This document shows positions 27,168 to 35,969 of a stretch of 64,000 nucleotides of DNA, piece after piece; position 1 is the first letter of the stretch, and the number at the start of each line of letters is the position of its first letter. The translations under genes were made by a program, and so were the position numbers. Source of the stretch: Sphingopyxis sp. H050 (GTDB taxonomy: Bacteria > Pseudomonadota > Alphaproteobacteria > Sphingomonadales > Sphingomonadaceae); NCBI RefSeq assembly GCF_001468265.1, contig NZ_LNRZ01000008.1:1-64000 (forward strand). The letters are read 5' to 3'. Below the pieces are notes generated by a model, which was not told the DNA's origin, searched no databases, and saw nothing but the letters and a program-made list of their open reading frames with translations.

Positions 27168-28193
27168 TTGACCAGCACTGAAGACAATTACGGTGAGGCG
27201 AAGATCAGGACAGATCGATTGCTCGATATCGATCGGGCAAAGGGTTTTGCAATCGCACTGGTCGTCTGGGGTCATCTTGCGAGCGCTACGCTAGGGAGTT
27301 CCCCCCTCTGGTTTCTGATATCGATATCCACGATATACAGCTTTCACATGCCGCTGTTCATGTATTTCAGCGGCTTTGTCTTCTTCTATGTAAACGGCCC
27401 CGACCGATTCCTGAACGCGCCGCTGAGGCAGGCACTCTCGCGGTCGAACCGCCTTCTCGTCCCCTTCCTAGTCTTTGGCTTCCTAGTCGTTCTTGGTAAA
27501 TATGCAGCAAGCAATCTGGGTGGCGTCGTGGATCCAGTTGGCTCTCTGAGCGAAGGGCTGTCGAAAGTGGTCAGGAACACGCAAGACAACCCCTCCGCCT
27601 CCATCTGGTATCTACTCGTACTTTTTATATATACTATTATAACGCCAGTTGTATGGAAAATCGGGAAAAGGCGGATTTCCGTCATATTGCTTATAGGATT
27701 CGTCGGCTGGCTTTCGCAACTTCCGGAAGAATTCTATCTAAACCGGATTGCTAGTTATTATATATTCTTTGGGGTAGGGGCGCTTTGCGCCGTCAATGCG
27801 AAAATAATTCTACCAATCTTCTCAAGATTAAACTTAATTTTCATGGCTATATTTATATTTATAGTGATACATTATTTTGACAAGCCTCTTGGACTTCTGC
27901 TTTGCGGCTTGGCTTCGATTCCGGCAATCCACGGTTTGTTTCGGCAGCGCCTCTGGCAGGGTGACTCGATATTCTTAACGCTGGGCCGATATTCCATGGC
28001 CATATATCTTCTGAATACGATTTTTCTGGGCGTGGCGAAGTTGGCGGCTCTGCGCCTCACGGCGGATTATCACCTGCCCTTCACCGTCTATATCGTTACT
28101 CTCTTCACTATCGGACTCTGCGGTCCGATCGCGGTTCGCAGGGCTCTCGGTTATTTTCCCCACCTTCGGCCGGTTACCCGATATCTCGACTAA
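27168..28193 (+). CDS. Acyltransferase 3 family membrane protein
   Basis: A membrane O-acyltransferase of 341 residues. The first helix holds the family signature (DIDRAKGFAIALVVWGHL) with the conserved His at about residue 36, and HMPLFMYFSGFVFF follows. About ten hydrophobic helices are visible. The start is TTG after a GGGGAAAG ribosome site; no ATG is available near the signature. Bases 27600-27880 are strikingly AT-rich with many ATA and TTA codons, unlike the rest of the locus, suggesting recent transfer. Probably modifies sugars of the EPS repeat. Confidence 0.8.
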   Translation: MTSTEDNYGEAKIRTDRLLDIDRAKGFAIALVVWGHLASATLGSSPLWFLISISTIYSFHMPLFMYFSGFVFFYVNGPDRFLNAPLRQALSRSNRLLVPFLVFGFLVVLGKYAASNLGGVVDPVGSLSEGLSKVVRNTQDNPSASIWYLLVLFIYTIITPVVWKIGKRRISVILLIGFVGWLSQLPEEFYLNRIASYYIFFGVGALCAVNAKIILPIFSRLNLIFMAIFIFIVIHYFDKPLGLLLCGLASIPAIHGLFRQRLWQGDSIFLTLGRYSMAIYLLNTIFLGVAKLAALRLTADYHLPFTVYIVTLFTIGLCGPIAVRRALGYFPHLRPVTRYLD

Positions 28194-28279
28194 CAGGACC
28201 AACGCGACGCCTTAACCATAGCGGATTGAAATTTTGGCAATTAGCGATCAAACGAGCCCACTCCGATCGATGGGCCAAA

Positions 28280-28289
28280 GGGGGGGGGG
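28280..28289 (+). repeat. Ten-G homopolymer tract upstream of polymerase gene
   Basis: Ten consecutive G bases end 11 bases before the ATG of the Wzy-like gene, in or next to its Shine-Dalgarno position. Such tracts can change length during replication and alter ribosome-site spacing. A read-through frame from ATG 28270 passes the tract but is out of frame with the gene. Confidence 0.85.
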
Positions 28290-28300
28290 AAGACTGAGCC

Positions 28301-29659
28301 ATGACGTATGTTCTTGCCGCCCTGATCCTTTTGAGCTTTCCGATATTCATGGCCCTGCTGAAACGCTTTCCGCATCGCAGGTCTTGGGCCTATGTGGCTA
28401 TCGGCACGTTGCCGATGCTGACGAACCTTCCATTCGTCGGATTTATATATGGTTGGCCGTCGTGGAACGGGACCTCGCGAGGTCTTAGCGTATCTCTTCT
28501 TGTGATGATCGCAATCGCCCTCATCGCTACGCGGCCTCGGATGAACGGAAAGCTTCCCTTTTGGGGTCTTTTCGGCCTATATGGTTTGGCGCTTCTGATA
28601 TCGATTTTTTCGACCACCGTCTGGTTTGCCACAGTTTTTGCCTGGTGGCAGTTTGCGTCGCTGCTGATAGTTTTTGCCGCTGTGGGCGGCGAAGGAGACA
28701 AGCCGCGCATAAGGTCTGCCATCCTGACCGGCTTCGCGCTCGGGCTTATGTATCAGGCCGGCTATTCCATCTCACAGAAACTGAGCGGAGCAACCCAGGC
28801 TGCGGGCACATTCGGTCACCAGAATATCCTTGGGTTGGCACTGGAACTTGCGGTCTTACCGCTCGTGGCTGCCGCCCTCGGCGGCGATCGAAGTAAGATC
28901 ATCGTTACAGGAATTGGAGCCGCTTTGATAAGCACGGCGTTCTCGGGTTCCCGCGCGACCGTCGGCATCGTGTTTGCCAGCATTGCAGTGTTGGCGCTAT
29001 TGTCGCTCGCGCGGCGGCCAACTCCTCGCAAGTTTACGCTGGTCATGTTGGGCGCGGTCGCCTTCATGGGCGCGACGCCATTGGCTCTCGCCACGTTGAA
29101 TAACCGGTTTCAGGGCGGGTCGCTGCTGGTGGCGGATGAGGAACGCGTCAAGTTCGAACAGTCGGCAAGGAGCATGGCCGACAATCATCCCTTCGGGGTG
29201 GGAGCGAACCAGTTCGTGTTCGTATCGAACCGTGACGGCTACGCCGACCGGGCTGGCATTCCCTGGCAGCGGGCGGATCGATCCGTTCCCGTCCATAATG
29301 CCTATTTGCTCGCCCGTGCCGAAACGGGCTGGCTTGGAGAATTCGCCTTCATTCTGATTTTGGTTGTGCCGATGGTGATGGCGTTGCTTCTGTCATTTCG
29401 GGATCGGAAGCATCCTGGAGGCGAAATCCTGCTGGGTTGCACCGTCGGCCTCATAGCCAATATGGCGCATAACTCCTACGAGTTCGCCGTTCACAGTTTT
29501 GCGATCCAGGCTCTGCTTTTGATAAACATCGGCCTCATCGCCTCGGAGCTTCGCAGCCGGAAGGCGGCGGTGAGACTTGCCAGATTGCAGGCGAATTTCA
29601 GGATTGCCCAAGGTGCGACGGCGCGCGCCACCCAAAAGCCCGAGCCGTCGTCGCTTTGA
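28301..29659 (+). CDS. Wzy-type polymerase / O-antigen ligase family protein
   Basis: A polytopic membrane protein of 452 residues with about 11-12 hydrophobic helices. The Wzy_C signature region lies mid-protein (GHQNILGLALELAVLPLV, then FSGSRATVGIVFASIAV) with the large periplasmic loop after residue 255 (ADNHPFGVGANQFVFVSN, then VHNAYLLARAETGWLGE). These match the O-antigen ligase/polymerase family, where the loop His and Arg take part in glycan transfer. It probably polymerises the EPS repeat, completing the Wzx/Wzy set. The ten-G tract sits in its ribosome site, and the next gene overlaps its stop. Confidence 0.85.
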   Translation: MTYVLAALILLSFPIFMALLKRFPHRRSWAYVAIGTLPMLTNLPFVGFIYGWPSWNGTSRGLSVSLLVMIAIALIATRPRMNGKLPFWGLFGLYGLALLISIFSTTVWFATVFAWWQFASLLIVFAAVGGEGDKPRIRSAILTGFALGLMYQAGYSISQKLSGATQAAGTFGHQNILGLALELAVLPLVAAALGGDRSKIIVTGIGAALISTAFSGSRATVGIVFASIAVLALLSLARRPTPRKFTLVMLGAVAFMGATPLALATLNNRFQGGSLLVADEERVKFEQSARSMADNHPFGVGANQFVFVSNRDGYADRAGIPWQRADRSVPVHNAYLLARAETGWLGEFAFILILVVPMVMALLLSFRDRKHPGGEILLGCTVGLIANMAHNSYEFAVHSFAIQALLLINIGLIASELRSRKAAVRLARLQANFRIAQGATARATQKPEPSSL

Positions 29660-30219
29660 TCTATGGCTGGTCCCCCCAGATTGGTGACCCGACGATTTGG
29701 GGTTGGCTTACTGTCCTCAATTATCTCGCCGCCTTGTGCTGGGCGATCTGGGCTACCCGGGTCGACTGGAGAAACGCGAACTTCTGGCTGTTCGTGTCTC
29801 TTTCAATGCTTGCGCTCGGCATCAACAAGCAGCTCGACTTGCAAGGTCTGGTCGTGGCAATTGGACGCGAGGTCGCGTTTCAGAACGACTGGTACGGCGA
29901 TCGGCGGATGTATCAGAAGTGGTTTATCGAGCTCATTGCGGCAAGCTCTTTAGCTCTTACGGCGGCATTGGTTTACTGGAGCCGAAAATCCGGAAAACCT
30001 GTCATCGTTGCAACGATCGGTATCGTGCTCACCGCCGCATTCGTCGTGGCGCGCGCGGCTTCATTTCATCACATGGACGCCATGCTCTCGCTGACCTTTG
30101 TCGCGCTGAAGCTGAATCACATCCTGGAGAATACAGGCATCGGCCTCGTCGTGGTCGGCGCCATTTGGGCGGTAAAGTCGACGAAACGGCCGAAGGGCCC
30201 GCGCGCCCGACGGCGCTAA
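29656..30219 (+). CDS. Small polytopic membrane protein of unknown function
   Basis: A 187-residue protein with four or five hydrophobic helices (WGWLTVLNYLAALCWAIWA, FWLFVSLSMLALGINKQ, FIELIAASSLALTAALVYW, IGIVLTAAFVVARAASF) and a basic C-terminus. I do not recognise a named family. The charged segment GINKQLDLQGL between helices 2 and 3 looks conserved in style. It starts with TTG overlapping the TGA of the polymerase gene, so it is translated with it and may be a polymerase partner. Confidence 0.65.
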   Translation: MIYGWSPQIGDPTIWGWLTVLNYLAALCWAIWATRVDWRNANFWLFVSLSMLALGINKQLDLQGLVVAIGREVAFQNDWYGDRRMYQKWFIELIAASSLALTAALVYWSRKSGKPVIVATIGIVLTAAFVVARAASFHHMDAMLSLTFVALKLNHILENTGIGLVVVGAIWAVKSTKRPKGPRARRR

Positions 30220-30287
30220 GAATGTGGGACCCCTGGCGTCATCCCTGCGCCCGAACCATCACAATGTTGGCCCACAATGCGAAAAGC

Positions 30288-32918
30288 TCAGATGGGGTGC
30301 TTGGCTGAGAACATCGCGCGGTAAAGCTTCAGGCCGAACCAAAGCACCACGGCGAGGAAGACCGTGATCGGCAGGGCCATTGCGACGACCGTCGGGAGCC
30401 CCGAAGCCTTGAGACTATCTTTTATCGGCGCCACCAAACCGTGACCGATGAAGAGCGGGAAGGCGAGCATACCGCACACCACCGCGACCTGCATCGCGAG
30501 AGCTTGTCGCCCTAACGCCGAAATCCGCAAAGCACCGGCGTAGAGCAGCAACGTTGCTCCGGCGAAGGCTGGGATCGCAACCAATTCGCCGGCGTTATCC
30601 AGCCAGCCGCCGTCCGTCGAACTTACCATCACCCAACCAAGGCCGACCAGAATTGACCCCGCTTTCGCTGCCCTTGATATCATACTTTGGGCCTGCGTAT
30701 CGCGCTGGAGCCAGATTGCCGCAGCAAGTCCAAGCGCAGTGGCCCCAAGAAGCCGGGGGTAAGCGTAAGGGGCAACGAGCATGTGCCAGCCCAAACTTGA
30801 CCAACCGGTGTATGAATTTTCGGGCAGAACAGCTGAGCACAACAGATACGTCGCGTACGAGCCGATCGCCAGGACGAGACTTGCAAACAACGGGTCGTTA
30901 GCCATGACGATCCGCCGAAGCCAAAAAAGCGACGTCGGCACCATAATGAGATAGAACAGCAATACCTGATAAAACAGCTGCTCCGGCCAGACCGGGCCAA
31001 ACCCCTCCCCAGTAATATGCAGGCGCCAAGCCTGTGCGGCGCCAATCATAGCGACGCCTGCAAGGAGGATTTGTGTATTCCCCCACATTCGGCGCCTGAC
31101 CTGCGCGTCGTTTTGGCCGAGTTGGGCCATGAAGAACAGGCCAAGGCCCATCCCATAGATCATCGCAAAACCGGGGGTGCCAATCCGGAGCGCCGGTGAC
31201 AAATAGGACCACGCCAGAGCTCCAGCCGTTCCGGCGCGCTCGACGAAAAATGGTCCCCAGTGAGACAATATGATCAAAAGAGCAAAAACGCCGCGAAGGG
31301 CATTGAGGGCGTCCGCTCGGATCGACCGAAGGTCTCGAGCGGTTGCTGGCGGCTCTTCTTGGTCGATCGCAGCGGCGATCTCCGCGATGGTTTCTCCGCT
31401 GAACATACCCTGTATGGCATAGGGCGGCAGGCCAAGCTGCTCCGCCTTGATGATGACACCAATGGCCGATAGCGAGTCTCCGCCCAAATCGTAGAAACTA
31501 TCGTGACGACCGACCGCTTCGATACCCAGCGCCTCAGCCCAAATAGTGGCGATTTCGGCCTCCCTTGCCGACATTCGATCGAAAGTCACGAAAGCGGGAT
31601 CTGCGGCTTGGCCGATTTGGCGGCCCACTATTATATCTGCGAGCCGGGATCTTATCACTTTGCCGGTGTCGGTACGCGGCAAAGCGTCAACATCATGCTC
31701 GACAATATCAACCTGCTTCAGGCCGTTGGCTCTTGCCACCTCGCGGATGGCGCTAGGAAAAGCCCCACGCCCCGGTCCCGCAAACGCTATCGCTAGCTTC
31801 TCTCCACGAAGTTTATCCGGGATGACGCAAACGGCGAACTCGACGTCCGCCGGCACGCGCTCCCTGATCGACTTTTCGACCACTTCGGCCGAAACCTTGA
31901 CGCCACCCACGTTCGCCACGTCATCGACGCGACCCTTATACTCCAGCCAGTCGCCATGCAGTTGCCCAAGATCGTTCGTGCGCAGCCAACCGCAAGGGTC
32001 TGCAAAAGGCCTGATGACGCCATTCTCTATAAGACCGCTCGCGAGATGCGGTCCGCGCACCTCGATCTCACCTCCGGGAGCTATTCGAACGCCACCATCA
32101 TCGACTGGGCGGCCGACGGTCTCGAGTTCGTCATCGTTCGCCAGGTCGATTCGCAGAAAGGTCGATCGCGAAGCCTCGGTCAGCCCGTAATGCTGCATGA
32201 TGACGGCCTCGGGAAACAACTCCCGAATCTTTCGTTTTTCTGATGCAGCCAGATACTGACTTCCGATTTCTAGCCACCGCAGTTTCCGGCCTGCCCGTCC
32301 GATCAGTTGAGGATTGGCCAAAACACTCCGAAGCATCGTGGGCACAGCCGAGAGCGCATTAATTTCGTTTCTCTCAAGCATTTTTGCTATTTCGTCGGGT
32401 CGGAAACCGTTGCTCGGAAGATACACTTGTCCGCCCGATGCTGCGACCGCTCGGGCGCGAGCAAGACCAAAGCTAAAAGTCACCGGAACCGCTACATATT
32501 CGCGAATCGAAGCATCCATCTCCATGTGATGTTGCAGTCTGCCGACCGTATCGGATATCGCCCGCCGAGAAATAGCGACAAGCTTTGGCATACCGGTGGT
32601 ACCCGACGTAACGCTAATCTGTGCGATATTCTCCGAAGCATCTTCGTTGAAATCGCCGCGCCACCAGCCTCCACCAGATTCCACCCTAGCCGACGCTTTC
32701 GAGGAAGCGCCAAGAGGTTCTGTATCAGCAATGAGAAGCGTCTTCTTTTCGATCCACGCTCGCGATGCGACTTCGAGAAAGGCAACGCCGCTGGTCTTGT
32801 TAACTCGGAGTATGTCGAAGTCCGCGAGAATCATACCTTTAACCTGTAGATTTGCTGCGATGATTTTTTCGCGGGGCGTTTGGGGAAACGGGCACTTGCG
32901 ATAGGCACGGCCGAACAA
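30288..32918 (-). CDS. Adenylation-carrier-membrane acyltransferase fusion protein
   Basis: An 876-residue three-part protein. (1) An ANL-superfamily adenylation domain: SVTSGTTGMPKL at residues 102-113, QHYGLTEAS at 242-250, WLRTNDLG at 311-318, YKGRVDDVANVGGVKVS at 327-343, and the C-terminal catalytic Lys in PRTDTGK at 420. (2) A phosphopantetheine carrier domain with DLGGDSLSA, Ser482 being the attachment site. (3) A membrane acyltransferase 3 domain from about 534 (LNALRGVFALLIILSHWGP, His553) with about ten helices. The logic recalls DltA, DltC and DltB in one chain: activate an acid, load the carrier, pass it through the membrane. The start (TTG 32918) is doubtful, because the adenylation N-terminal subdomain is about 60-100 residues short and a TGA lies five codons upstream. 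Substrate unknown. Confidence 0.82.
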   Translation of the reverse strand: MFGRAYRKCPFPQTPREKIIAANLQVKGMILADFDILRVNKTSGVAFLEVASRAWIEKKTLLIADTEPLGASSKASARVESGGGWWRGDFNEDASENIAQISVTSGTTGMPKLVAISRRAISDTVGRLQHHMEMDASIREYVAVPVTFSFGLARARAVAASGGQVYLPSNGFRPDEIAKMLERNEINALSAVPTMLRSVLANPQLIGRAGRKLRWLEIGSQYLAASEKRKIRELFPEAVIMQHYGLTEASRSTFLRIDLANDDELETVGRPVDDGGVRIAPGGEIEVRGPHLASGLIENGVIRPFADPCGWLRTNDLGQLHGDWLEYKGRVDDVANVGGVKVSAEVVEKSIRERVPADVEFAVCVIPDKLRGEKLAIAFAGPGRGAFPSAIREVARANGLKQVDIVEHDVDALPRTDTGKVIRSRLADIIVGRQIGQAADPAFVTFDRMSAREAEIATIWAEALGIEAVGRHDSFYDLGGDSLSAIGVIIKAEQLGLPPYAIQGMFSGETIAEIAAAIDQEEPPATARDLRSIRADALNALRGVFALLIILSHWGPFFVERAGTAGALAWSYLSPALRIGTPGFAMIYGMGLGLFFMAQLGQNDAQVRRRMWGNTQILLAGVAMIGAAQAWRLHITGEGFGPVWPEQLFYQVLLFYLIMVPTSLFWLRRIVMANDPLFASLVLAIGSYATYLLCSAVLPENSYTGWSSLGWHMLVAPYAYPRLLGATALGLAAAIWLQRDTQAQSMISRAAKAGSILVGLGWVMVSSTDGGWLDNAGELVAIPAFAGATLLLYAGALRISALGRQALAMQVAVVCGMLAFPLFIGHGLVAPIKDSLKASGLPTVVAMALPITVFLAVVLWFGLKLYRAMFSAKHPI

Positions 32919-33403
32919 ACCACAAATGCCTCACTCACAGAATCCGTTCGCCTCCAGGATGGCCGGCAAATCTGTGTTGTCGACGACGTTTTTGTTAAGT
33001 TACACAGGCTTTCCATGCTCGCAACCCAAATTTTCTCGCGGATGGCGGGCCTCACCCAAATCATATCGCCATGAAATTCACGTGGAAATGCAACCGCTGC
33101 AAGATGGCGGCGTCGGATCATTTTTGACACCCGGTGTTAACAAATCCGGGGCCGTTGAATTGCCTCGACGGGCACCCCGTCAAGGCACCGAAGTTTGCCG
33201 GCTTCAGACGGATGGCCTTTTGCTTAGTGGCCCGACGTCATACGGCGACCTCGCCATTGTCGCCTAACGGCGTGCTCTACGGCGAGACCAAAAAAGCGGT
33301 CCCGATCACTCTCCGGCTGTGGCAGAATACCGAACGATTGCATACGGCGTCGCCGGGCGCGGGCAAGGGAAGCCTTAATCTTTTGGTGGCATTGTCACTC
33401 CTT
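32919..33403. other. Region between divergent fusion gene and protease gene
   Basis: Up to 485 bp, depending on the starts chosen. It should carry divergent promoters. On the minus strand, fragments in different frames look like the missing start of the adenylation domain, for example SEAFVVC around 32918-32940 in one frame and PAILEANGF in another, but frames are broken by stops. No hairpin or repeat was noted. Confidence 0.35.
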
Positions 33404-34513
33404 GTGACACGGCCAATTCGCCTTGGTTTCATCCGGTTGCTCGCCGCCGCCGCGTTGGCAGCGCCGGCGGCGACGCTTGCTGCTGATGCAGCACCGGGCG
33501 ACCCAAGCATCGTGGCAAACCGGAAATCGGCTGCCTTTCTGGCGGATGATTGCCGCAAAGCCGTGCGGCCCGCCCTCATGGAGAGGGCGATAGCGGCGAG
33601 ACCCGCCGCCGCGGCATTTTCGGCGCTCGAACGGACGCGCAATATCCAGGAAGGGCTGGAGCCAGGTCCTGCCGATGCCGCACCGGCAACCGCACCTCGC
33701 GCCGGCGATAATCGATTTGCGGGTGGCCTCGGCTGCCGCGGGTTCGAACCGGAAATTGGCAGGGGCAACGACCTTGAATTCGGCACGGCTGCCATCCCCA
33801 TCGAGCGCACGAGCTTTGACGACAGCTGGGACAGGGTGCGCCGACCCGCATCACGCCGCCTCATGCGGGCAGTGCTAAAAAAGGCCCAAGTCGGGAGCGA
33901 CGCAAGCGAAGCCGAGTTGCTCGCTCGCATCAATCTGTTCGTCAATCACCGCATCGCGTACCGTAGCGACGACCGCATCGACGGGACGAACGATAGCTGG
34001 TCGAGCGCTTCAGAAACGCTCGCGCGCGGAAGCGGCGACTGCGAAGATTTTGCGATCCTGAAGCTGCAGCTCCTCCGTTCTGTCGGCGTTCAAGGAGAGC
34101 GGATGAAGCTGATGCTGCTCCGCGATCTCGCGTTGAACGCTGATCACGCCCTGCTTCTTGTCCGCTCCGGGACTGCATGGGTCGCGCTAGATAACATGAC
34201 CGACCGGGTATACGATGCTTCGCCGCCGAGCACCGCGAGGCCGATCCTCTCCTTCAGCGAGGGGCGCCGATGGATACACGGCTACGTTGAAGAGCGGCCC
34301 ACTCTCTCTATCGCAGCAATTTCGCGAGCGACGTCGGACAAAGCCTCCAACGACGGAGGTTTAAGCCGTCCTCGTGGGACACCAGTCGAACGAAGAGCCG
34401 AGGTGGATGCGGATCGCACCAGTTTTGCAAGAATAGGCACGGACCACGGCCCTGCAGCGATCAGCGGAAAGGTATTGCAAATCTCGCGGCCACCCTTCGG
34501 GACCCAACGATAG
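33404..34513 (+). CDS. LapG-like transglutaminase-fold cysteine protease (BTLCP)
   Basis: A periplasmic protease of the bacterial transglutaminase-like cysteine proteinase family. A signal peptide (LGFIRLLAAAALAAPAATLA) follows the chosen GTG at 33404; the ORF stays open back to 33134 and the start is uncertain. The catalytic triad is readable: Cys in GSGDCEDFAILKLQLLRS (about residue 213), His in LNADHALLLV 35 residues later, Asp in AWVALDNMTD 15 residues after that. The DDSWDRVRRP and NHRIAYRSDDRIDGTNDSWS segments fit the LapG fold. LapG proteins cut the retention module of LapA-like adhesins after a di-alanine; such an adhesin is encoded in the operon ending 1.5 kb away. The C-terminal about 80 residues are low complexity. 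No LapD-type receptor is in the window. Confidence 0.82.
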   Translation: MTRPIRLGFIRLLAAAALAAPAATLAADAAPGDPSIVANRKSAAFLADDCRKAVRPALMERAIAARPAAAAFSALERTRNIQEGLEPGPADAAPATAPRAGDNRFAGGLGCRGFEPEIGRGNDLEFGTAAIPIERTSFDDSWDRVRRPASRRLMRAVLKKAQVGSDASEAELLARINLFVNHRIAYRSDDRIDGTNDSWSSASETLARGSGDCEDFAILKLQLLRSVGVQGERMKLMLLRDLALNADHALLLVRSGTAWVALDNMTDRVYDASPPSTARPILSFSEGRRWIHGYVEERPTLSIAAISRATSDKASNDGGLSRPRGTPVERRAEVDADRTSFARIGTDHGPAAISGKVLQISRPPFGTQR

Positions 34514-35010
34514 ACCAAAAATATGGTGTAAAGAAACAGCCAGATTGGTTGCGTTTTGGCCGCGACTCGGAAAGGCCATCTCAGCGCCGATCGCTACCAA
34601 AAGCAACGCAAGATTTAACAAGTTTCCTTAACACGCCACCGGTTTGTCACATTCTCGTCATTTCACGGTGAGTGAGCGAATCCAAAGGAATAGGCAGGTC
34701 TTCTCCTTTTTGCCGGACCAGAAGGCAAACAACATCTTGAATCAGAGAGATTTAATGAGAAAGGCCGCGTTCAAGGGAGGCACCGCCGGTTTTCGCTGCG
34801 GAATCATGCTATACCTCTTAAGGGGTAATCGGAAAATTGTGCGTGGATTCCCTTAGCTGCTTGTATAACCTTTATTCCTGTAATCGGTTTTCGAGAGTGG
34901 GATTTTAACATCACTTAACAGCCAGAAAGGAGGATCGGCGAGAGGTCGCCGTCGATCGAACCTCAAAGTCTTGAAGGGTTGCCTTGACTGAGAACTCAGG
35001 GGAGGCGTTA
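34514..35010. other. Intergenic region upstream of LuxR-type regulator
   Basis: About 497 bp with no convincing gene. Bases 34840-34920 are AT-rich and likely contain the promoter of the regulator. An inverted repeat CGGCGA-GAGG-TCGCCG lies at 34936-34951 in the putative leader. Small ORFs here (for example 34644-34856) show no family features. Confidence 0.45.
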
Positions 35011-35748
35011 ATGTCGCAAGTTATATATATTTCGATGCTCGCTAAAAACGAGATCGCACGAGAGGGACTACGGCAGATACTTTCGAGTGAGAGCTTCGTT
35101 GTCGAAGCGTCTGTTTCGGACGTATCCGGCCTTTTGGATGCGCAGGGGCAAATTCGGAACGACAGGCCCGATCATGTCATCGTAATCGATGGCGCAAGCG
35201 GCAGTGGTCGTAGCGCGTGCCGTGAGATTTCCGCCAGGCGCAGACAGGCGCGGATCGCTCTGCTGTTAGACCAATATAGTTTTGAAGAGGTCGTCGAGGC
35301 GTTTCAGCTCGGCGCGGATGGCGTCATCATCAAAGAAATATCGTGCGCACCGCTGGCGGAATCGATCCGCCTCGTGTCGATGGGCGAAAAGGTGTTTCCG
35401 TCGCAGATCGTGACGAACCTCACGAACTGGATCCCTGCGGCATCGGCCGGGGACTGGAAGCGGAGCGCGTCGGTTGCCGGCCTCTCCGACAGAGAGATAG
35501 AAATCCTCGAGAGCATCATGGCCGGCATGGCCAACAAGGTGATCGCCCGGCAGCTGAACATCAGCGAAGCCACGGTCAAAGTCCATGTGAAGGCGATCCT
35601 GCGCAAGCTGGGTGTTGAGAACCGCACCCAGGCTGCGACATGGGGAGTCAAGAATGGTTTAGGTGAGCCGGTGCAGCTCAACTTGCGGGAGATGCGGCCG
35701 GCGCGCGCGCTTTCGCGGCTGTCGCCGATGACCGTGCGCGCCGCTTGA
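35011..35748 (+). CDS. NarL/LuxR-family response regulator with atypical receiver
   Basis: A 245-residue two-domain regulator. The receiver-like N-terminal half keeps the fold and an Asp in VIVIDGAS and the Lys in GVIIKEIS. The usual acidic pair after strand 1 is missing (VIYISMLAKNEIAREGL) and the usual Thr/Ser position reads LLLDQYS, so classical phosphorylation is doubtful. The C-terminal LuxR helix-turn-helix is intact (LSDREIEILESIMAGMANKV, then SEATVKVHVKAILRKLGVEN). ATG 35011 has a near-ideal GGGGAGG ribosome site. It is convergent with the adhesin secretion operon, which it may regulate; no kinase gene is adjacent. Confidence 0.85.
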   Translation: MSQVIYISMLAKNEIAREGLRQILSSESFVVEASVSDVSGLLDAQGQIRNDRPDHVIVIDGASGSGRSACREISARRRQARIALLLDQYSFEEVVEAFQLGADGVIIKEISCAPLAESIRLVSMGEKVFPSQIVTNLTNWIPAASAGDWKRSASVAGLSDREIEILESIMAGMANKVIARQLNISEATVKVHVKAILRKLGVENRTQAATWGVKNGLGEPVQLNLREMRPARALSRLSPMTVRAA

Positions 35749-35755
35749 CGCAAAA

Positions 35756-35780
35756 GGGATCGGGTGCAATGCCCGTTCCC
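35756..35780. terminator. Hairpin between convergent regulator and HlyD gene
   Basis: GGGATCGGG and CCCGTTCCC pair with one mismatch around a seven-base loop, eight bases after the regulator stop. There is no T-run, so it may only slow transcription or stabilise the mRNA end. Confidence 0.4.
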
Positions 35781-35969
35781 TCGCCGAGGGTCGGAAGGAT
35801 GCGCTGAGCGCTTGCGCTGTGCGGGAGCTGCCGTCTTTCACCTGCCAAAGCGCTTATGGGCAAAGCTGCCGAACGACTGACCTGACCGCATTCCCACCAT
35901 TCGAAGAGGCACGCCGACCTGTGGCTCGCCGTTCAGGTATTGGAGCGCGGAGGCGCGCGCCCCTCCCCT

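Noticed and set aside
34644-34856. Plus-strand ORF of 70 codons before the LuxR-type response regulator
   Set aside because: No ribosome site, no family features, and it lies in an AT-rich regulatory region.
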